Shown here piece after piece: positions 1 through 11,916 of a DNA stretch of 64,000 nucleotides. The notes beneath the pieces are model-generated. The model worked only from the letters and a program-made list of their open reading frames with translations. It was not told where the DNA came from and did not search any database. Both the position numbers and the translations under genes were made by a program. Within the stretch, counting starts at the first letter, position 1, and every line of letters starts with the position of its first letter. This DNA is from Ophiosphaerella korrae (taxonomy: Eukaryota > Ascomycota > Dothideomycetes > Pleosporales > Phaeosphaeriaceae), in NCBI GenBank assembly GCA_028456385.1, contig JALNQF010000065.1, positions 124,001-188,000 of the forward strand. Direction: 5' to 3'.

Positions 1-627
1 TGTCCTGGTATCAAGTAGCCCGTCCTTGACATGCGGCTAAGAAACCAATACGCAAGTTTACCGAACGGCTGTGCCGCCATTTCAAGCTCTCGCGTGGCTC
101 TGGCCAACACGAGGAAATACATCGCTAGTACAACCCGTTCCTGGAACACCTTCCAGTGTGCTTGAATGGGCGGGCACAAATCCTAATGCAAGAGATATGC
201 CCTTGCAATTGAATTTGATTGAGAGCTCTGCCAAGGCATTTCAGATCATTGTTGGATGTACCCGTGAACCGTCACCATCAGCATGTGAGCCTGATATTAT
301 GTGGTTGGGAGGTTCTAAAAGTGTTCTGGAACGATCGTGAGAGATTGGTTTTTAGACCACAACTAAGTTGCGTCCTTGCATATATGACCAGAAAGCTAAC
401 GCAGAACCATGTTCCTGTAGGAATCGTGGGACGACTACCAGTACCCACATCCACGGTGATTTACGTCGGCCTAATACTTCCACTGTACCATGCACGACTG
501 TTCGCTTTTGAGCCTGCTCCTTTTCCCTGCTAGTTTTGAGTGTCCTTCTGATCTCTACCTATTTGATCCCACCTAGTTCGGTTTGCCTGCCGGATCGACT
601 TTACAAAGCTCTTACAGATCAGCAATC
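1..627. other. No gene recognised (upstream region)
   Basis: Short open frames overlap here, but none has a recognisable domain, intron pattern or fungal-like protein sequence. The last 80 bases are probably the promoter and leader of the 7TM protein gene that follows. The window may begin inside an intergenic region. Confidence 0.5.
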
Positions 628-1971
628 ATGATCTTCAAAGCATATCCCGAAGAACAAAGGGACATTCGCTGGATCACCATCACACTTACTGCAATTGCTA
701 CATTCCTGCTCTTCTTCAGGATAACGGCAACAATTAGGAACAGAGGATGGCTGGGCCTGGAAGACGCCTTCGTGATAACAGCAGATGTAAGATACACAAC
801 TCAATACGTCAGTGAAAACTACTAACAACAATAGGTATGTCTTATCCTTCTAGCATTCTGCATTTACCAATCCACAATGTATGGATTTGGACAGCGCTTT
901 GCCGACATCAAAAAGACTGGAGGCAATTTTAACCATGCTATGAAAGTGAGTACAGTTCAATTCAGTGACGAAAAGTCATGCGCCTTACTAACCTGTGTTA
1001 ACAGTACTTCTGGTTGTCGATGTCATTTTACACACTCACAAATGGCTTCAATAAGATGGCTTTCTTAGCCCTGTTTTACCGCGTTTTCCCCCTACCACGT
1101 TTCCGTCAAGCGTGCATAGTTTTGGGAGTGATCTCAGTTGGCTGGACTATTGGATATCTATTTGTGTGCATTTTTCAGTGCAACCCTTTACCACGTGTGT
1201 ACGACCGCAGTATTCCTGGCACGTGTATCAATTTTGCCTGGCATCGGTAAGTCGGATTCTAAAATCTTGGTTGTCCTATTGGAGTCCACACAACCAATTA
1301 CGAAGGACCTCAAGGCTAATCGGATGTTTAGTTGGTCTAATGCTGTTCTCAATCTCGTAACGGATATCGCCATCTTTATTCTCCCTATACCTGTCATCCT
1401 TCGCCTCAATATGTCGATGGGCAGCAAGATCGGACTGGTCGTGCTTTTCTCGATGGGATTTTTCATCTGCCTTACGACAGCATTGCGTATGGCGACACTC
1501 CCATTGACTCTCAAAACCAAAGACCCATCATACGAATCTGCGCCTACCAACCTTTGGAGTTTTATCGAAGCCGCTACAGGTGTGATTTGCGCTTGCTTGA
1601 TCAGTTTACGCAAAAGCATTAGTTCATTGTGGCCAAAGAAGTGGCGAAGAACACAAGCATCGACGGGGCCATATCAACACTATGGTAGTGGAAGAGCAAG
1701 CGCACCTGGCTTAACCTCGCCGCGACTGCGGAACGACATAGACACGAGAAGCACCTACCCGCTTGGCGACCTGAAAAATGGAGGGAAGAGTGCTTCGAAC
1801 CCATATGGCTCCGTCAGTCCAAATGAAAGCCAGGAAAGAATTATCAAGGGCAACAAGACAGAAGTGCGTGTTACAACAAGCCGGAGTAGATCTGAAAGCA
1901 CAAGTGGAAGTGAGGATCTTGTTTTGCAAGGCATCACGGTGACGACGGATGTCAAGGTCGTCAGCAGCTAA
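628..1971 (+). CDS. Fungal rhodopsin-like (PTH11-type) integral membrane protein
   Basis: Four exons are inferred: 628-786, 835-945, 1005-1246 and 1332-1971, giving 383 residues. The joins restore family landmarks: the YFW...K.AFLALFYRVFP helix region, then CINFAWHRWSNAVLNL and the DIAIFILPIPVI helix. This order of hydrophobic segments is typical of the large fungal rhodopsin-domain 7TM family, which includes the surface-sensing receptor Pth11. No CFEM domain precedes the membrane part. The tail from about residue 290 is hydrophilic, rich in Ser, Arg and Gly, and is presumably cytoplasmic. The introns (48, 59 and 85 nt) have GT-AG ends and the first has an ACTAAC branch site. The family is membrane-located; a ligand cannot be inferred. 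The start gives a short N-terminus directly before the first helix. Confidence 0.85.
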
Positions 1972-2230
1972 AAGTTTTTTTTACGATTATACCCAAAAGC
2001 AACGAATTAGAAACAAAAATTAATGAAATAATTTAAATGATAGCGAAAGCAAATCATGAAACAATATTCTGTAGAAGCTTAGTTTTTGAGAGTCATTCTC
2101 CTGGATAGTTGGCAAATGCTGAGGAGCTTCATCGCAAATAAAACACTTGACTGTATCGTATGACCGTCTGCTGATCCGAGAAAGTGCATTAGCAGCATTT
2201 AGGACAAGGCTACCCACATGGATGATTTAG

Positions 2231-2238
2231 TATATAAA
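2231..2238 (+). promoter_or_regulatory. Candidate TATA box of the FAD monooxygenase gene
   Basis: A TATATAAA motif lies about 150 bases before the ATG of the monooxygenase gene, in the 419-base gap that also holds the 3' UTR of the upstream 7TM gene. Nothing else is recognised in this gap. Confidence 0.4.
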
Positions 2239-2390
2239 ATTAGGACCACTATTCAGCTAGCAAATAGGCCGTGCCTCCTCTCACGTGAAGAATGAAGTCT
2301 AGGTTGCGCTTACATGGATACCTTTTGAAGCTGTGACTTCTTTCTTCCCTACCCACTCAAGCTATCGGGTGGCACCAGTTTACCACCAAC

Positions 2391-3836
2391 ATGACCGCCT
2401 CATCAGCTCATGCGCAATCAAGCTCGGTCGCCATAATTGGCGGTGGAATCGCTGGGGTTACTCTAACGATTGCGCTGCTCAAACACGCCCCTACCCTCTC
2501 CATAACTCTTTACGAGTCTGCCCCCGCGTTTGGCGAAATTGGGGCAGGAGTAGGATTTGAGCCTGCCGTGGTGCGCACCATGAATTTAATCGACCCACGC
2601 ATTGCCGCTGCTTTTGAAAAATGCAGCAAAGGCAACAACAGCATTACAGAGCCGCCGCGATGGTTTACGGCGCGGGTTGGGGACGCGAGAAAAATTATCG
2701 GAGATGAAGAAGACGCCGTGGTGTTTGAGAATCGCGAGGATAAAACCAAAGTACGGTTGGGCGAAGAGCTTTTCGTCATGCCATCACGTAGAGGGCCGAG
2801 GGGCGGTGTCCATCGCGCGCATTTCTTGGACGAACTGGTGAAATTGATTCCAGATGGTGTGGCGCAGTTTCGGAAGAAGCTGGTCAACGTGACAGAAGCA
2901 AAAGACGGCTCAGGTTTGTTTGTTCCCGCATCCACACGCATACGTCTTGAATATGCGATTAATACTCTTCAAAAGGGGACGCCATTGTACACTTCGCCGA
3001 TGGCTCGACAGCGCAGCATAGTGTTGTGCTGGGCTGTGATGGAATAAAATCTCGCACGCGCTCGCTTGTACTAGGCGACTCTGATCAAGTAGCTGCTGTA
3101 TTTTCAGGAAAGTATGCATACCGAGGATTGATTTCAATGGATGAGGCAGTAAGAATTATGGGCGACGATGAGGCTAGGACGCCACAGTTATACCTAGGTT
3201 ATCATGGACATGTGCTTACATTTCCTGTTGCAAACGGGTCGATTTTGAATGGTACTTACGTCGCTCCTCTTCGAACCATACAACAACAACTAATCTTTCT
3301 TAGTTGTAGCATTCTCTTCGAAACCCATTTGGGGCCACACAAGCTGGGTCGTTCAGACGTCGCGGGACGACATGCTTGAGGACTACAAACACTGGAGCCC
3401 GACTATTCGCGCCCTTATTGCAAACTTGAAGTCCCCGGATATCTGGGCACTATTTAACCACCCCCCAGCACGAACTTACTTTGGTAGTAGCCCGCTCATA
3501 TGCCTAGTCGGCGACGCCGCTCATGCGACGACTCCACACCAAGGCGCTGGCGCGGGTATGTGCATTGAAGATGTCTTTATTCTTAGTCAGTTACTCTCGT
3601 CTTGTGCATCACACCATGATTTTGAGAAGGCATTCCATGCATATGAAGCCGTGAGAAAGCCACGCAGTCAAAAACTGGTAGAGACAAGTAGAGAAGCGGG
3701 AATGTTATGGGAGTTCGAGTCGGATACGGGAGATGACCTTGAGGCTTTAGAGCGAAACGCGGTTAGTAGGGTGGGTTGGATATGGGACTTTGACATCTTG
3801 GGAGATCTTGAAAAAGCAAAGGAGATGATGATATGA
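2391..3836 (+). CDS. FAD-dependent monooxygenase (salicylate hydroxylase-like)
   Basis: Exons 2391-2913, 2976-3251 and 3304-3836 give a 443-residue flavoprotein hydroxylase. The dinucleotide-binding loop GGGIAG lies at residues 17-22. Exon 2 carries the GCDGIKSR (DG) motif, and exon 3 the second FAD motif CLVGDAAHATTPHQGAGAG followed by ED. The exon 2/3 join restores ILNVVAFSSKPIW and WVVQTS, as expected for this family, so the introns (62 and 52 nt) are well supported. Members hydroxylate small aromatic acids with NAD(P)H and O2; the actual substrate is not shown by the sequence. The gene is complete and is convergent with the MOSC gene downstream. Confidence 0.9.
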
Positions 3837-4278
3837 GACTTCGATGGGGATATCTGATCTTATGGGAAATACATGACCAGATTACGTAGACAATGAACAT
3901 CACAATATCACTCTAAGCCGGCCAGTTGACCTCATCATTCGAATCACGCATCGCAATAAATTGAACCTGTTGAGTGTCGTTCGCCGTCGGGTGGAGATCT
4001 CGCGACTTTAGCGTTTTCATTAGTCGCTGACTTCAAAGGATTTCTACGAAATCAATGATTTTGCCCTCTATCAAATCACCTGCCTACAATTGAAGAGATG
4101 GCAAATGCCCAGGGTCCAGGCCGTACCTACATTCATATCACATTCACTTGCGTAGCATGGGAATTCGGCAATCAGTTAGAAAGTCTAGGTACCTTGTTCC
4201 ACGCGCTAAACAAAACATATGATGCGTCATTTAAACGCATCGATAACACTTTGCGGCAAAGGCCAATCTGCGCAACAG
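3837..4278. other. Convergent intergenic region
   Basis: This gap lies between the stop codons of the monooxygenase (+) and the MOSC gene (minus). It should hold both 3' UTRs. No further gene is supported. Confidence 0.5.
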
Positions 4279-5518
4279 TTAGTGATGCGCATATATTACT
4301 TCAAAGGACGAGTTCATCTCACCAAATACGGGGCGTTCCTTGACTCGCTTTGTCAGGCGTACCTTATCGCCCGCATGAATCTCCTTTCCATAATCCCGAG
4401 GTGCCGTGTACGAATACTTTCCAAATACTGGTCCATATTTCCATCCTTTGTCGACTTTTCGATCTACTGCCAGCTTCTTCCATACTAAACCTTCTTCACC
4501 CTCTGCCTTTTTTCCAGTTTTATAGTCAACTGTGATAGCTTGGCATCTCCAGCACGTGCCTCCAAACTGCATCTTGATGTTGCCCGGCAAGATGAATTCC
4601 GCCCAGTAGTCTTCGTCATAGGGTGCTGGGCTACCAGAAACGATGATGTTCGGCCGAAACTTGGTAATATCCATCTCTGCACCCTTCAAGCGTGAGCTTA
4701 CTTCATCATTCGATTCCTTAGTGACCACTAGGTAATGGCCAATGTCTTGGAATGTAATGCTCTCAGGTCTGGGAACTAAGAAGGCTGGAAGAAGCTTGCG
4801 AAAGGGTGCGATATACGGCCAGCGCTTTGCCATTGCCATCGTACTATTCGGCGGCCCAGAACCCAGCACAATGCGCGAACCGTCCCCAATGTACACCAAT
4901 CGTGCCTCAAAGCCGAGATATTTGCTGAACCAGTTTGAGATTTCTTCACCCATGTGATAAGCATCAGTCGGGCTGATATCCATATCTAGGTGCAATTTTT
5001 GCAATGTTCTGACATTTGGTCGAAGAGGAAACCGAATCTGGTGTTCAGAGTTCGTCCAAGTGAGCTGTTTTGGATCTGGATTCTCCGGGCTAGCTCTTGT
5101 CACCGTTATCATCTTCGTACCGCCCACCACTTCAATGACCTGTTTGAACAGGATCAATTGCGAATGAAAACCACTATACATCGTCTCATACTTTGTCATC
5201 TCTTTGGTTTCTGGGTCGCGATAAATCTGCTGTAGGCAAAAGGTCCGGTCATCTTCAAAGCCATGCGGGCCGATTATTCCGGATTCCATTCGTATGCCAC
5301 TGAGGCCTTTGATAGGATAGTGCCATAGCTACGGAGCGATGAGTAACGATCGAACTTACGTCTTGATGATTATTGATGCTGACCTCTTCGATCTTTAGTT
5401 CTACATTGGCCTCCTCTGTGGCATAGGCTTCGCTTTTTCGGAGGTCGTACGCAAGGAGTCCAAGCCCAAGAGCTCCTACTCCAGTTATCGCCGCCCACTG
5501 GAGTCGATTAGAGTTCAT
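4279..5518 (-). CDS. Membrane-anchored MOSC domain protein (mARC-like)
   Basis: Preferred exons on the minus strand are 5518-5384 and 5328-4279, giving 394 residues. Exon 1 encodes an N-terminal hydrophobic helix (ITGVGALGLGLLAY) like the anchor of mitochondrial amidoxime-reducing proteins. The join gives KIEELWHYPIKGLSG, matching the start of the MOSC N-terminal barrel. The MOSC domain follows, with GTCWRC at about residues 303-307; the second Cys (about 307) aligns with the Mo-coordinating Cys of mARC proteins. Two in-frame donors are possible, leaving a 55 nt or an unusually short 31 nt intron; the 55 nt form fits the family better. Relatives bind molybdenum cofactor and reduce N-hydroxylated substrates with cytochrome b5 partners. 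The specific reaction here is inferred only. Confidence 0.85.
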
Positions 5519-5866
5519 TCTGAATCATTAGATGAAGCAAAAGCGGATTTGCAAGAAAGGCAGGAGCGCCGTGGGGTCAGTAATGGTTTTATCACGTCAC
5601 GCCCGGCATGGTCTTACATCCAGAGGGTCCAGCACATACTGCCCCGCTTCGACAAGGCGCTAGTGAACCATCCATAAAGCTGATTAGATAGTGCGACACT
5701 CCCACCCATTGGCTCCGAAACGAGTAACAGCGAATGATACAGTTTGAATATGGTAATTACGCAAACCTAGACGCGCCACTGCTACGGAAGTTCCGAAACC
5801 GCCTTATATTGGACCAGTCGCTCTGCTGAACATTCAGATTCTAACTATCGTTATACGAATTTCAAG
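5519..5866. other. Intergenic region between two minus-strand genes
   Basis: These 348 bases separate the start of the MOSC gene from the stop of the glycosidase gene. No gene or RNA is visible. Confidence 0.5.
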
Positions 5867-7606
5867 TTAGAAATCAGATTCTTCTTCTTCGATACTGTAC
5901 GCCCAACACTCGGCAATGCATGTTCTAGCAGGAATCGTGACAGCGATTGGAAAGCCTCCGTAGTCAGGATCTTCATTAGGCATGATCAGGAATTGACCAC
6001 TCCTCGTTTCATCGCCCCCTAGAAGCTTGTTCGTAGTCAGGGTGCAAGTCTCTGGATCTACTTCCTTTTCCTCCGCGTGGAGTATACCCGTGAACGTCGA
6101 TGTAGAGCTGGAACTCTTGAACGAAACATTGAAGCCCCAGCCTATACACAAGAACTTTCCGTCTCCTTGATGTATGACGATGCCTGCCCCAGGCCCAGGC
6201 TTCCCGAAGACAAATGCTCGATCGATAGTCACTATGAAGTCGCCCATCTTCTTGGTCCATGACTTTTCTTTGGTTTTCAGACCATCAACGAAGTCATCAA
6301 AGAAGAAACCAATCATATCTTCCGGTCGATTCGCTTGGGCCTCCAGAATATGCTTTCTCACAGAGTATATCAGGGCATAGTGTTTTGTGAAAGGGCTTTC
6401 GGAAGCTAAAAGTGAGTCGATGCCGAACGGGGAGCAACCCAGAGATAGGTAGTTGCCGTAAGCTACCCAGATACGTCTTGCACCTTTGTCGTCTCGTTTT
6501 TGCTCTGGAATGAAAAGCGGCTGACCGCCATGCCTATAATTTTGGCACGTAGTTTCATAGTCATGCAAGTATAAGTCTGGAGCCAGAAAGTCGAGGCTTG
6601 GTGCGTTGAAGGTGTAGAAGTCCATTGTATGTGGACATGGGCCACCGGACGGATAAATGCCTGCTTTGTCACCACCTCCCACAACCACTGGTATGCCGAC
6701 AAGGTCGAGGACGCTGGGGTCGTCAAAATTGAGCCATACATTTGCATATAAAGGAATGGGATACTCGGCTTTTCCTGCTGAGGCGACATGCTGGATGTAG
6801 CGTGAGAAGACATCTGCCATGAACATCTCATCTGCATTGATAGAGTCCTCAACGCCAAACATATCCATCCATGTTGCTTCGCCTGCCGTCGCCGAGCTAA
6901 ATTTTGGATGTCGTTTTAGGAACTCGGGATGTAGTTGTGGCTCTTTCGATTTCAAGTATTCGACTAGCTGTTTGGGTACCGGCTCTGCAAACTTTTCATT
7001 TGCATTCTTTGATCGGTCTCTTGAGTCACCCAGCAGTCCGGTTTCATTCTCGACTTGCACCATGAGCACGGTACTGTGCTGTTCGTCAAAATCTTTTAAA
7101 TGTGCCATCAATCTAGCAAAAGCTTTAGAATCGGCCTTCCACGCTTCTTCGCAGAAGGGGCTCAGCAGCTCTATCGTCTTCCTCTTTCCTCCGGCTTCCA
7201 TTGTATGCACTCGAGGGAACCGTTTCACATCCCTCTTGACCCATGCAGGGACATATGTCGATAATGCATTCTTGAAACTACCAAACCATAGCAGGATAAG
7301 TTTCATACCATGCTCTCGCGCTGATAAGATGATCGCGTCGAGGTTGGAGAAATCGAACTGGTCTTCAACAGGCTCAATCTGCTCCCAAGATACAGATCCG
7401 AGGAGTGTGTTGATGTGCATCGCTTTCATGTTTTGCCAGATCTTGTCATCAGCCATATATTTCGCAGAGCTGAGCGTCGAGTTATGCAGCTCAGCGCTAA
7501 GCATGAGAAAAGGTTCGCCATGGACAATGAGTTGACTCGAAGTCTTTGTTTTGCGTAGATGTGGGATATTCATAGTGCGCTCTGAGTTTCGTCTTAGGAT
7601 GTACAC
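5867..7606 (-). CDS. GH35-like beta-galactosidase family protein (DUF5597-type C-terminus)
   Basis: This is an intronless frame of 579 residues. A second ATG at residue 12 (position 7573) is an equally good start because the first eleven residues look unstructured. The catalytic half is a GH-A type TIM barrel with the general acid motif VQVENETG (probable acid/base Glu188) and the later PLFIPEQ segment (probable nucleophile Glu368). The layout resembles GH35-like enzymes of bacteria and filamentous fungi that end in a beta-rich DUF5597 region, here from about residue 430. No signal peptide is seen, so the enzyme is probably intracellular and acts on imported galactosides. The lack of introns fits, but does not prove, an origin by transfer from bacteria. 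A long open frame on the opposite strand (6819-7535) is an antisense shadow. Confidence 0.8.
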   Translation of the reverse strand: MYILRRNSERTMNIPHLRKTKTSSQLIVHGEPFLMLSAELHNSTLSSAKYMADDKIWQNMKAMHINTLLGSVSWEQIEPVEDQFDFSNLDAIILSAREHGMKLILLWFGSFKNALSTYVPAWVKRDVKRFPRVHTMEAGGKRKTIELLSPFCEEAWKADSKAFARLMAHLKDFDEQHSTVLMVQVENETGLLGDSRDRSKNANEKFAEPVPKQLVEYLKSKEPQLHPEFLKRHPKFSSATAGEATWMDMFGVEDSINADEMFMADVFSRYIQHVASAGKAEYPIPLYANVWLNFDDPSVLDLVGIPVVVGGGDKAGIYPSGGPCPHTMDFYTFNAPSLDFLAPDLYLHDYETTCQNYRHGGQPLFIPEQKRDDKGARRIWVAYGNYLSLGCSPFGIDSLLASESPFTKHYALIYSVRKHILEAQANRPEDMIGFFFDDFVDGLKTKEKSWTKKMGDFIVTIDRAFVFGKPGPGAGIVIHQGDGKFLCIGWGFNVSFKSSSSTSTFTGILHAEEKEVDPETCTLTTNKLLGGDETRSGQFLIMPNEDPDYGGFPIAVTIPARTCIAECWAYSIEEEESDF

Positions 7607-8286
7607 AATATAGTTATCTAAACCTTTTCAAAAGAGTACAAACGTTTCGCACATGTAGTGTTAAGAGTATTCGAGATTTATGCATGGCGAGAAATTAGGA
7701 GAGAACGGGGAAAGCTGCCTTGGAAGTTGGGAGATTCTGAGCAAGATGAAGCAAAACGGGAAGGTTCAACAACTACCGCAACGCATGAGCGCAAATCTTG
7801 GACTAGGTTTGCATTAACTATCCTTATCCGATCCTTCAATACTAGGATGAACGACACGTGGGGCACTGTTACAGGCTGGCACTTGCGGGGTAATTGAGGA
7901 GTCTGCACGAGTCATTTGTACCCAATGCTCAATTCGAAGTGTTGTTGTAGCAATAGGTTGCACGGAGCATTCATCCTTGAGTTTGTTTATAAGCTACTCC
8001 ACGTGTAGCACGTGTCATCAGCATGCCAATCTTGCACTCGATTTCTCGTGTCCAATTCCACACAATGAAAAGCTCAAAGGCATGGCTGTGATCTCTCAAG
8101 ATTCCACAGTGCACCCTGAAGATTCCCGGCATCAAAATCCGAGAAGTCGAGCTACAGCACCCGACAACTCGATTTCAATTAGCTCCATTGCATCTATCGA
8201 AGGATCCTTAAAAGGCATATAAAAGCCTTCAACCACGCGCCAACTTCTAAACTTACCAGATACACGCTCAATCGCGCTGTATTTTC
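7607..8286. other. Intergenic region, promoter of the GH35-like gene
   Basis: No gene is supported in these 680 bases. The part next to 7606 should be the promoter of the glycosidase and the part next to 8287 the 3' UTR of the hydrolase. Confidence 0.5.
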
Positions 8287-9643
8287 TTACTCAAGATGAT
8301 CATAAAGCGTCTTCTCAACCATATTCCACACTGAAATGACCTTCTGATCCATCGCCGGCAAAATCTGTACAAAGCCCTCATTAGCCAACCGCCAATCCAA
8401 ACACGGAAAGAATAAAGACTTACCTGGGCCCCAATGATGCCCGCTACACCCTTCTCCCTATCCATCCACCAGAAACAATTTGCCAGGCCCATCCACCACA
8501 GGGTACGAGCGGCACGACCCGTGGCACCAGGCTCAATGGTAAGGAAGCCGCCGAAAGCCCAGCCTTGAGGCGGATTACCAGGTTGGGGGTACATGTCTGG
8601 GACGCTGTTGATAAGCGAGGGATTGGCGGGCGTGAGAGAGTTGCGTGCGAAGTCTGGACTGCAAACGTGTTAGTAAACATTCCATATGCTGGTCACTAAC
8701 CAACAAAGACGGATTCAACATACTGTCCCGGAATCTGATTCTCCCACAACGCATCTACACTCTCCTTTTTCAAAATCGTCTTTCCTGTCACCGCACATGT
8801 TCCGCCGTTTACAATTGCTGCCAAAATCTTGGCAAATGCCTTTGTCGTGGCAAACAAGCCCGCACCACCAGATTGAAAGAATGCATCTTGTTGCTCCTTC
8901 GTTTGCTGCAAAAGTGCAGCCTTGAACAAATGCTCGCGATGCGAGACACCGCCTTCCGCATCGCGTGTCTGCAGATGCGCGATATACCTGTGTGACTCTT
9001 CTGGCGGGAAGAATGTCGCGCTCGAAGCCGGGATACCAAGTGGCGTGAAGATGTGTTGGGCAAAATACTCTCCCAGCGTTTGGCCGGTTAGGCGTTCAAG
9101 AATGATGCCTACCCAGTCCATGTTTGTGCCGTACTCTAGCTTAGAACCAGGCTGGTTGACCATGCGACCATTTAAAATATCGTTTTTGTCACCGGTTTCG
9201 CCCTCAAGACTGCCGGGAAATTGGATACGTGGGTCAAGGAAAGCGTAGGCGAAACCTGCCGTGTGCGATAATAGCATCCTGACTGTGACGTCTTTTTCTT
9301 GATCTGCAGGTGTGATGCCATCGGCAAAGACTTTCTTTTCTTGGATTTCAGGTGCGATTTTCTTGACAAAGGCAGCGTCGTCGAGGGGAATTTTGCTTTG
9401 CTCGACGAGTTGGAGGATTGCAATGGCTGTTACGAGTTTTGTGCATGATGCCATCCAAAGTAGAGTAGAGTCCTTGTCCATTGACTCCTCAGCGCCTACG
9501 CCGATTGTGCCTGTTGCGTGCTCCACGAGGATTTGGCCTGATTTGTCCACGGCTGTAAAGACGAGCCCGGGGCCTGAGCCGTCTTGAACGTAGCCATCGA
9601 GCACTTGCTTAACATCTTGTACACCTTGAGATGATAGGGGCAT
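8287..9643 (-). CDS. Beta-lactamase/transpeptidase-like serine hydrolase
   Basis: Exons on the minus strand are 9643-8701, 8653-8424 and 8364-8287, giving 416 residues. The SxxK motif is SCTK (nucleophile Ser66, Lys69) and the tyrosine motif is EYGTN (Tyr171). The C-terminal exons restore the WAFGGFLTIEPG and GLANCFWWMDREKGVAGI blocks, which are hallmarks of the class C beta-lactamase/esterase family that includes LovD transesterase. The first intron must use the acceptor that leaves DFARNSLTPANP in frame (47 nt); the second is 59 nt. Family members act as esterases or acyltransferases; no signal peptide is seen. There is no polyketide synthase nearby, so a LovD-type biosynthetic role is not supported here. 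Confidence 0.88.
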
Positions 9644-10224
9644 TGTGCAATAGGTGTTATAGTACCCAAAGTTCGAGGTTATAAGCCTATAGAGTAAGTC
9701 AGACTTCCAGGGATACCCCGTTACTTATAGTCGCACGATATTTCTTCAGCCATTCGGATTGTAACTATACCCTTTAGGGGATTTGCATAGTTAGATTTTG
9801 CCTAGGTTACTCAACTGCTTACTGCACTCATTTGCCAAAAGTCTAGCTGGGCTTGGCGAGGTGGAACGACATTTAGAGTAAGCAGAGCAGGAACGAGTCG
9901 GATAAGGCGTCGAGCAATGTAATTGAATCAATAGTCTTCTGCATACAGCTATCTTGCTTGGGCCTGCAATACAAGCCGCATATTGGCCTATTATAGGCAG
10001 CGTACGCCCCGCGGTGGGTCGCTTTCGTCATATTTTGCTGCGCTAGTACTCAGTTTTGACATGTCTACACCTACATTCAGTATACCAAGTGACAGATACC
10101 CACATCATGGCTGACGTGAGCGACGCCGATAAGACGGCTGGTCTCACTCAATTTAGTTTAGCTTGCACACTCGATGGTGCCGTTATCATCAAGTTCTGCA
10201 TGAATAGAATTTTGAGCAGATCCT
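9644..10224. other. Intergenic region, no gene seen
   Basis: These 581 bases hold the presumed promoter of the hydrolase and the 3' flank of the PIG-S gene. Short frames here have no family resemblance. Confidence 0.5.
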
Positions 10225-11916
10225 TCAACCTCGTTTCATTGCGGTTTTCAGCTCCTTCAATGCTGCCATAATAAGAGGAACAGCGACTGGCCCCAGTAGC
10301 GGCAGATACACGGCGACTTTGTGTTCATCTGGGAAGTAAACTTGGCCAACCATGGATCGCTCAAAGAAGGCCTTTTCAGCTTCACTTTGCGCGGTGCGAG
10401 CATTCTCTAGAGCGGTCTGGAAATTGCCTCCACGCAGGTGGTCGCACGCCTGTTGAAGATGTGTGATTGCCAAAGTAGCAGACTGAGCGACACTGTCAGG
10501 GACTGGGATTGATTGGAGCTTCTGATAAACTTGGGCCAGAGCGCCCAAGGTGGAGGAAGTCGAGATAATGAGTGACGCGGCCCGGGCACGTTCGAGAGTG
10601 GAGATTCGAAGTGGTAATGAGGCTGGGGTTTGCGGCAGCCCAAGCAACGAGATCAATTGGTTTGAGAAGCTGTGCATAGCCGGAGCGAGCGCGTCTGCCG
10701 TCAGACGCTCTGGAACTTCGCCTTGGAGGTTCAAGATGTGTACCCCACCCCACTGAGGAACCAGCCAGCTATTTCCAGCGTTCTCCTTGATAAGGAGTGG
10801 CGATTGATTTTGGTCTGGTACGTAGAGAATGAAATTAACGGTTGGACCTTCGCCGATACTAGGGCTAAGAGGCCACTCAGCAGCATTGATGAATCCGCTT
10901 AGATCCTCCTTGCGAAGTGTCCAGGCCTTGAGGTCATTGTCGAATTCTGGTTGGCTTACTAAAGGCGAGAATCCAGCATATAACTGAACCTGGGTGTCGA
11001 TTGTAAAGTTGCTGATAGCTGAAAAGGACTCAAGCAGGGGATTCAGATAGATTCTCAGGGCAGCTTCGATATCCCACGCCGATGGAGCATGTGCCGGGCT
11101 AAAGACGGAGAATGTAAGGTGGTATGTGGGCGCGTATTTGAGGGCTCTTGTTGACTGGCGTTGGAGCTCTGTGAACTGCTCGGAAGTGAGGGGCGGAAGT
11201 TTACTCGTGTCGGTGCTTGGAGCGCTTGATATGAGATAGGCTAGCTGTGCTTGCTCTTCCGAGAACAGGGTGTGAAGTTCTTGTGCTACGAATCCGACAA
11301 GTGGCGAGTCTATCAAGGACTGTGCAGACGCTTGCTCTGCCGAGTAGTATATGTCTAGTGTGGGCAAGTACGGCTGCAAATATGCTCGAGGCGTCGCGCC
11401 CGTCTCGACCGGTATCAGACGGACCCTCAAAGCAATGTCGTCACGGGTGCTGCTTATGGCGGCTCCATCGCTGACCACTTGCTGCGAGGCGTTTGCGAGC
11501 AAAGGAGAGTCGGCGAGCAGCAATTGCAGCTGGTGGGCGGGGAATTCATTGAGCTTGTCGAGGGTGTGCTGTGTTATCCGAATGAGCTGCTGGGCCTCGG
11601 AAGAAGGAATGGGAGCCTCGATGGCGACGCGCAGGGGAAAGACGGGCGCGCATACCTGCGCGCGTTAGCTTTGTTGCGAGTGTTGGCAGCATGGACATAC
11701 TTTGCCCTCTGCCCAATCAGTCATATCATGCAGCGGCAGCTCTGCTCGGTAGATGGCTGTCGTCTTCAGCCATATTGGCAGGCCCAGGCAGCCTACGACT
11801 GCCCAGAAGGAGACGATGGCGAGCCGGCGCAGCCATATGCTTTCGGAAGACTCTGGGGGCGGGAGTTTTGGGGGTGGAGCGGCAGGAGGAGGAGCAGCAC
11901 TGGTTGGGGGCGCCAT
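10225..11916 (-). CDS. GPI17: GPI transamidase subunit PIG-S (Gpi17)
   Basis: Exons on the minus strand are 11916-11701 and 11655-10225 (548 residues). The first exon ends with the N-terminal membrane helix and the family block IWLKTTAIYRAELPLHDM..WAEGK. A 45 nt intron follows and the frame continues at VCAPVFPLRVAIEAP. The large middle part is the luminal domain, including NFILYVP and WGGVHILN. A second hydrophobic helix lies at the C-terminus (VAVYLPLLGPVAVPLIMAAL). This topology is that of PIG-S, a structural subunit of the ER complex that attaches GPI anchors to proteins. The Pro-rich N-terminal 25 residues are cytoplasmic. The open frame continues upstream without another in-frame ATG, and this ATG has a good context, so the start is reasonable. 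Confidence 0.9.

Noticed and set aside
6819..7535. 238-codon open frame on the + strand
   Set aside because: It lies wholly antisense to the GH35-like coding sequence and has no family resemblance; it is a codon-usage shadow.
2391..9643. Monooxygenase, MOSC, glycosidase and beta-lactamase-like genes as a secondary metabolite cluster
   Set aside because: There is no polyketide synthase, peptide synthetase, terpene cyclase or pathway regulator nearby; the genes look unrelated.
11656..11700. Reading GPI17 as two separate genes
   Set aside because: A 45 nt GT-AG intron joins the two frames in phase and restores the PIG-S sequence.
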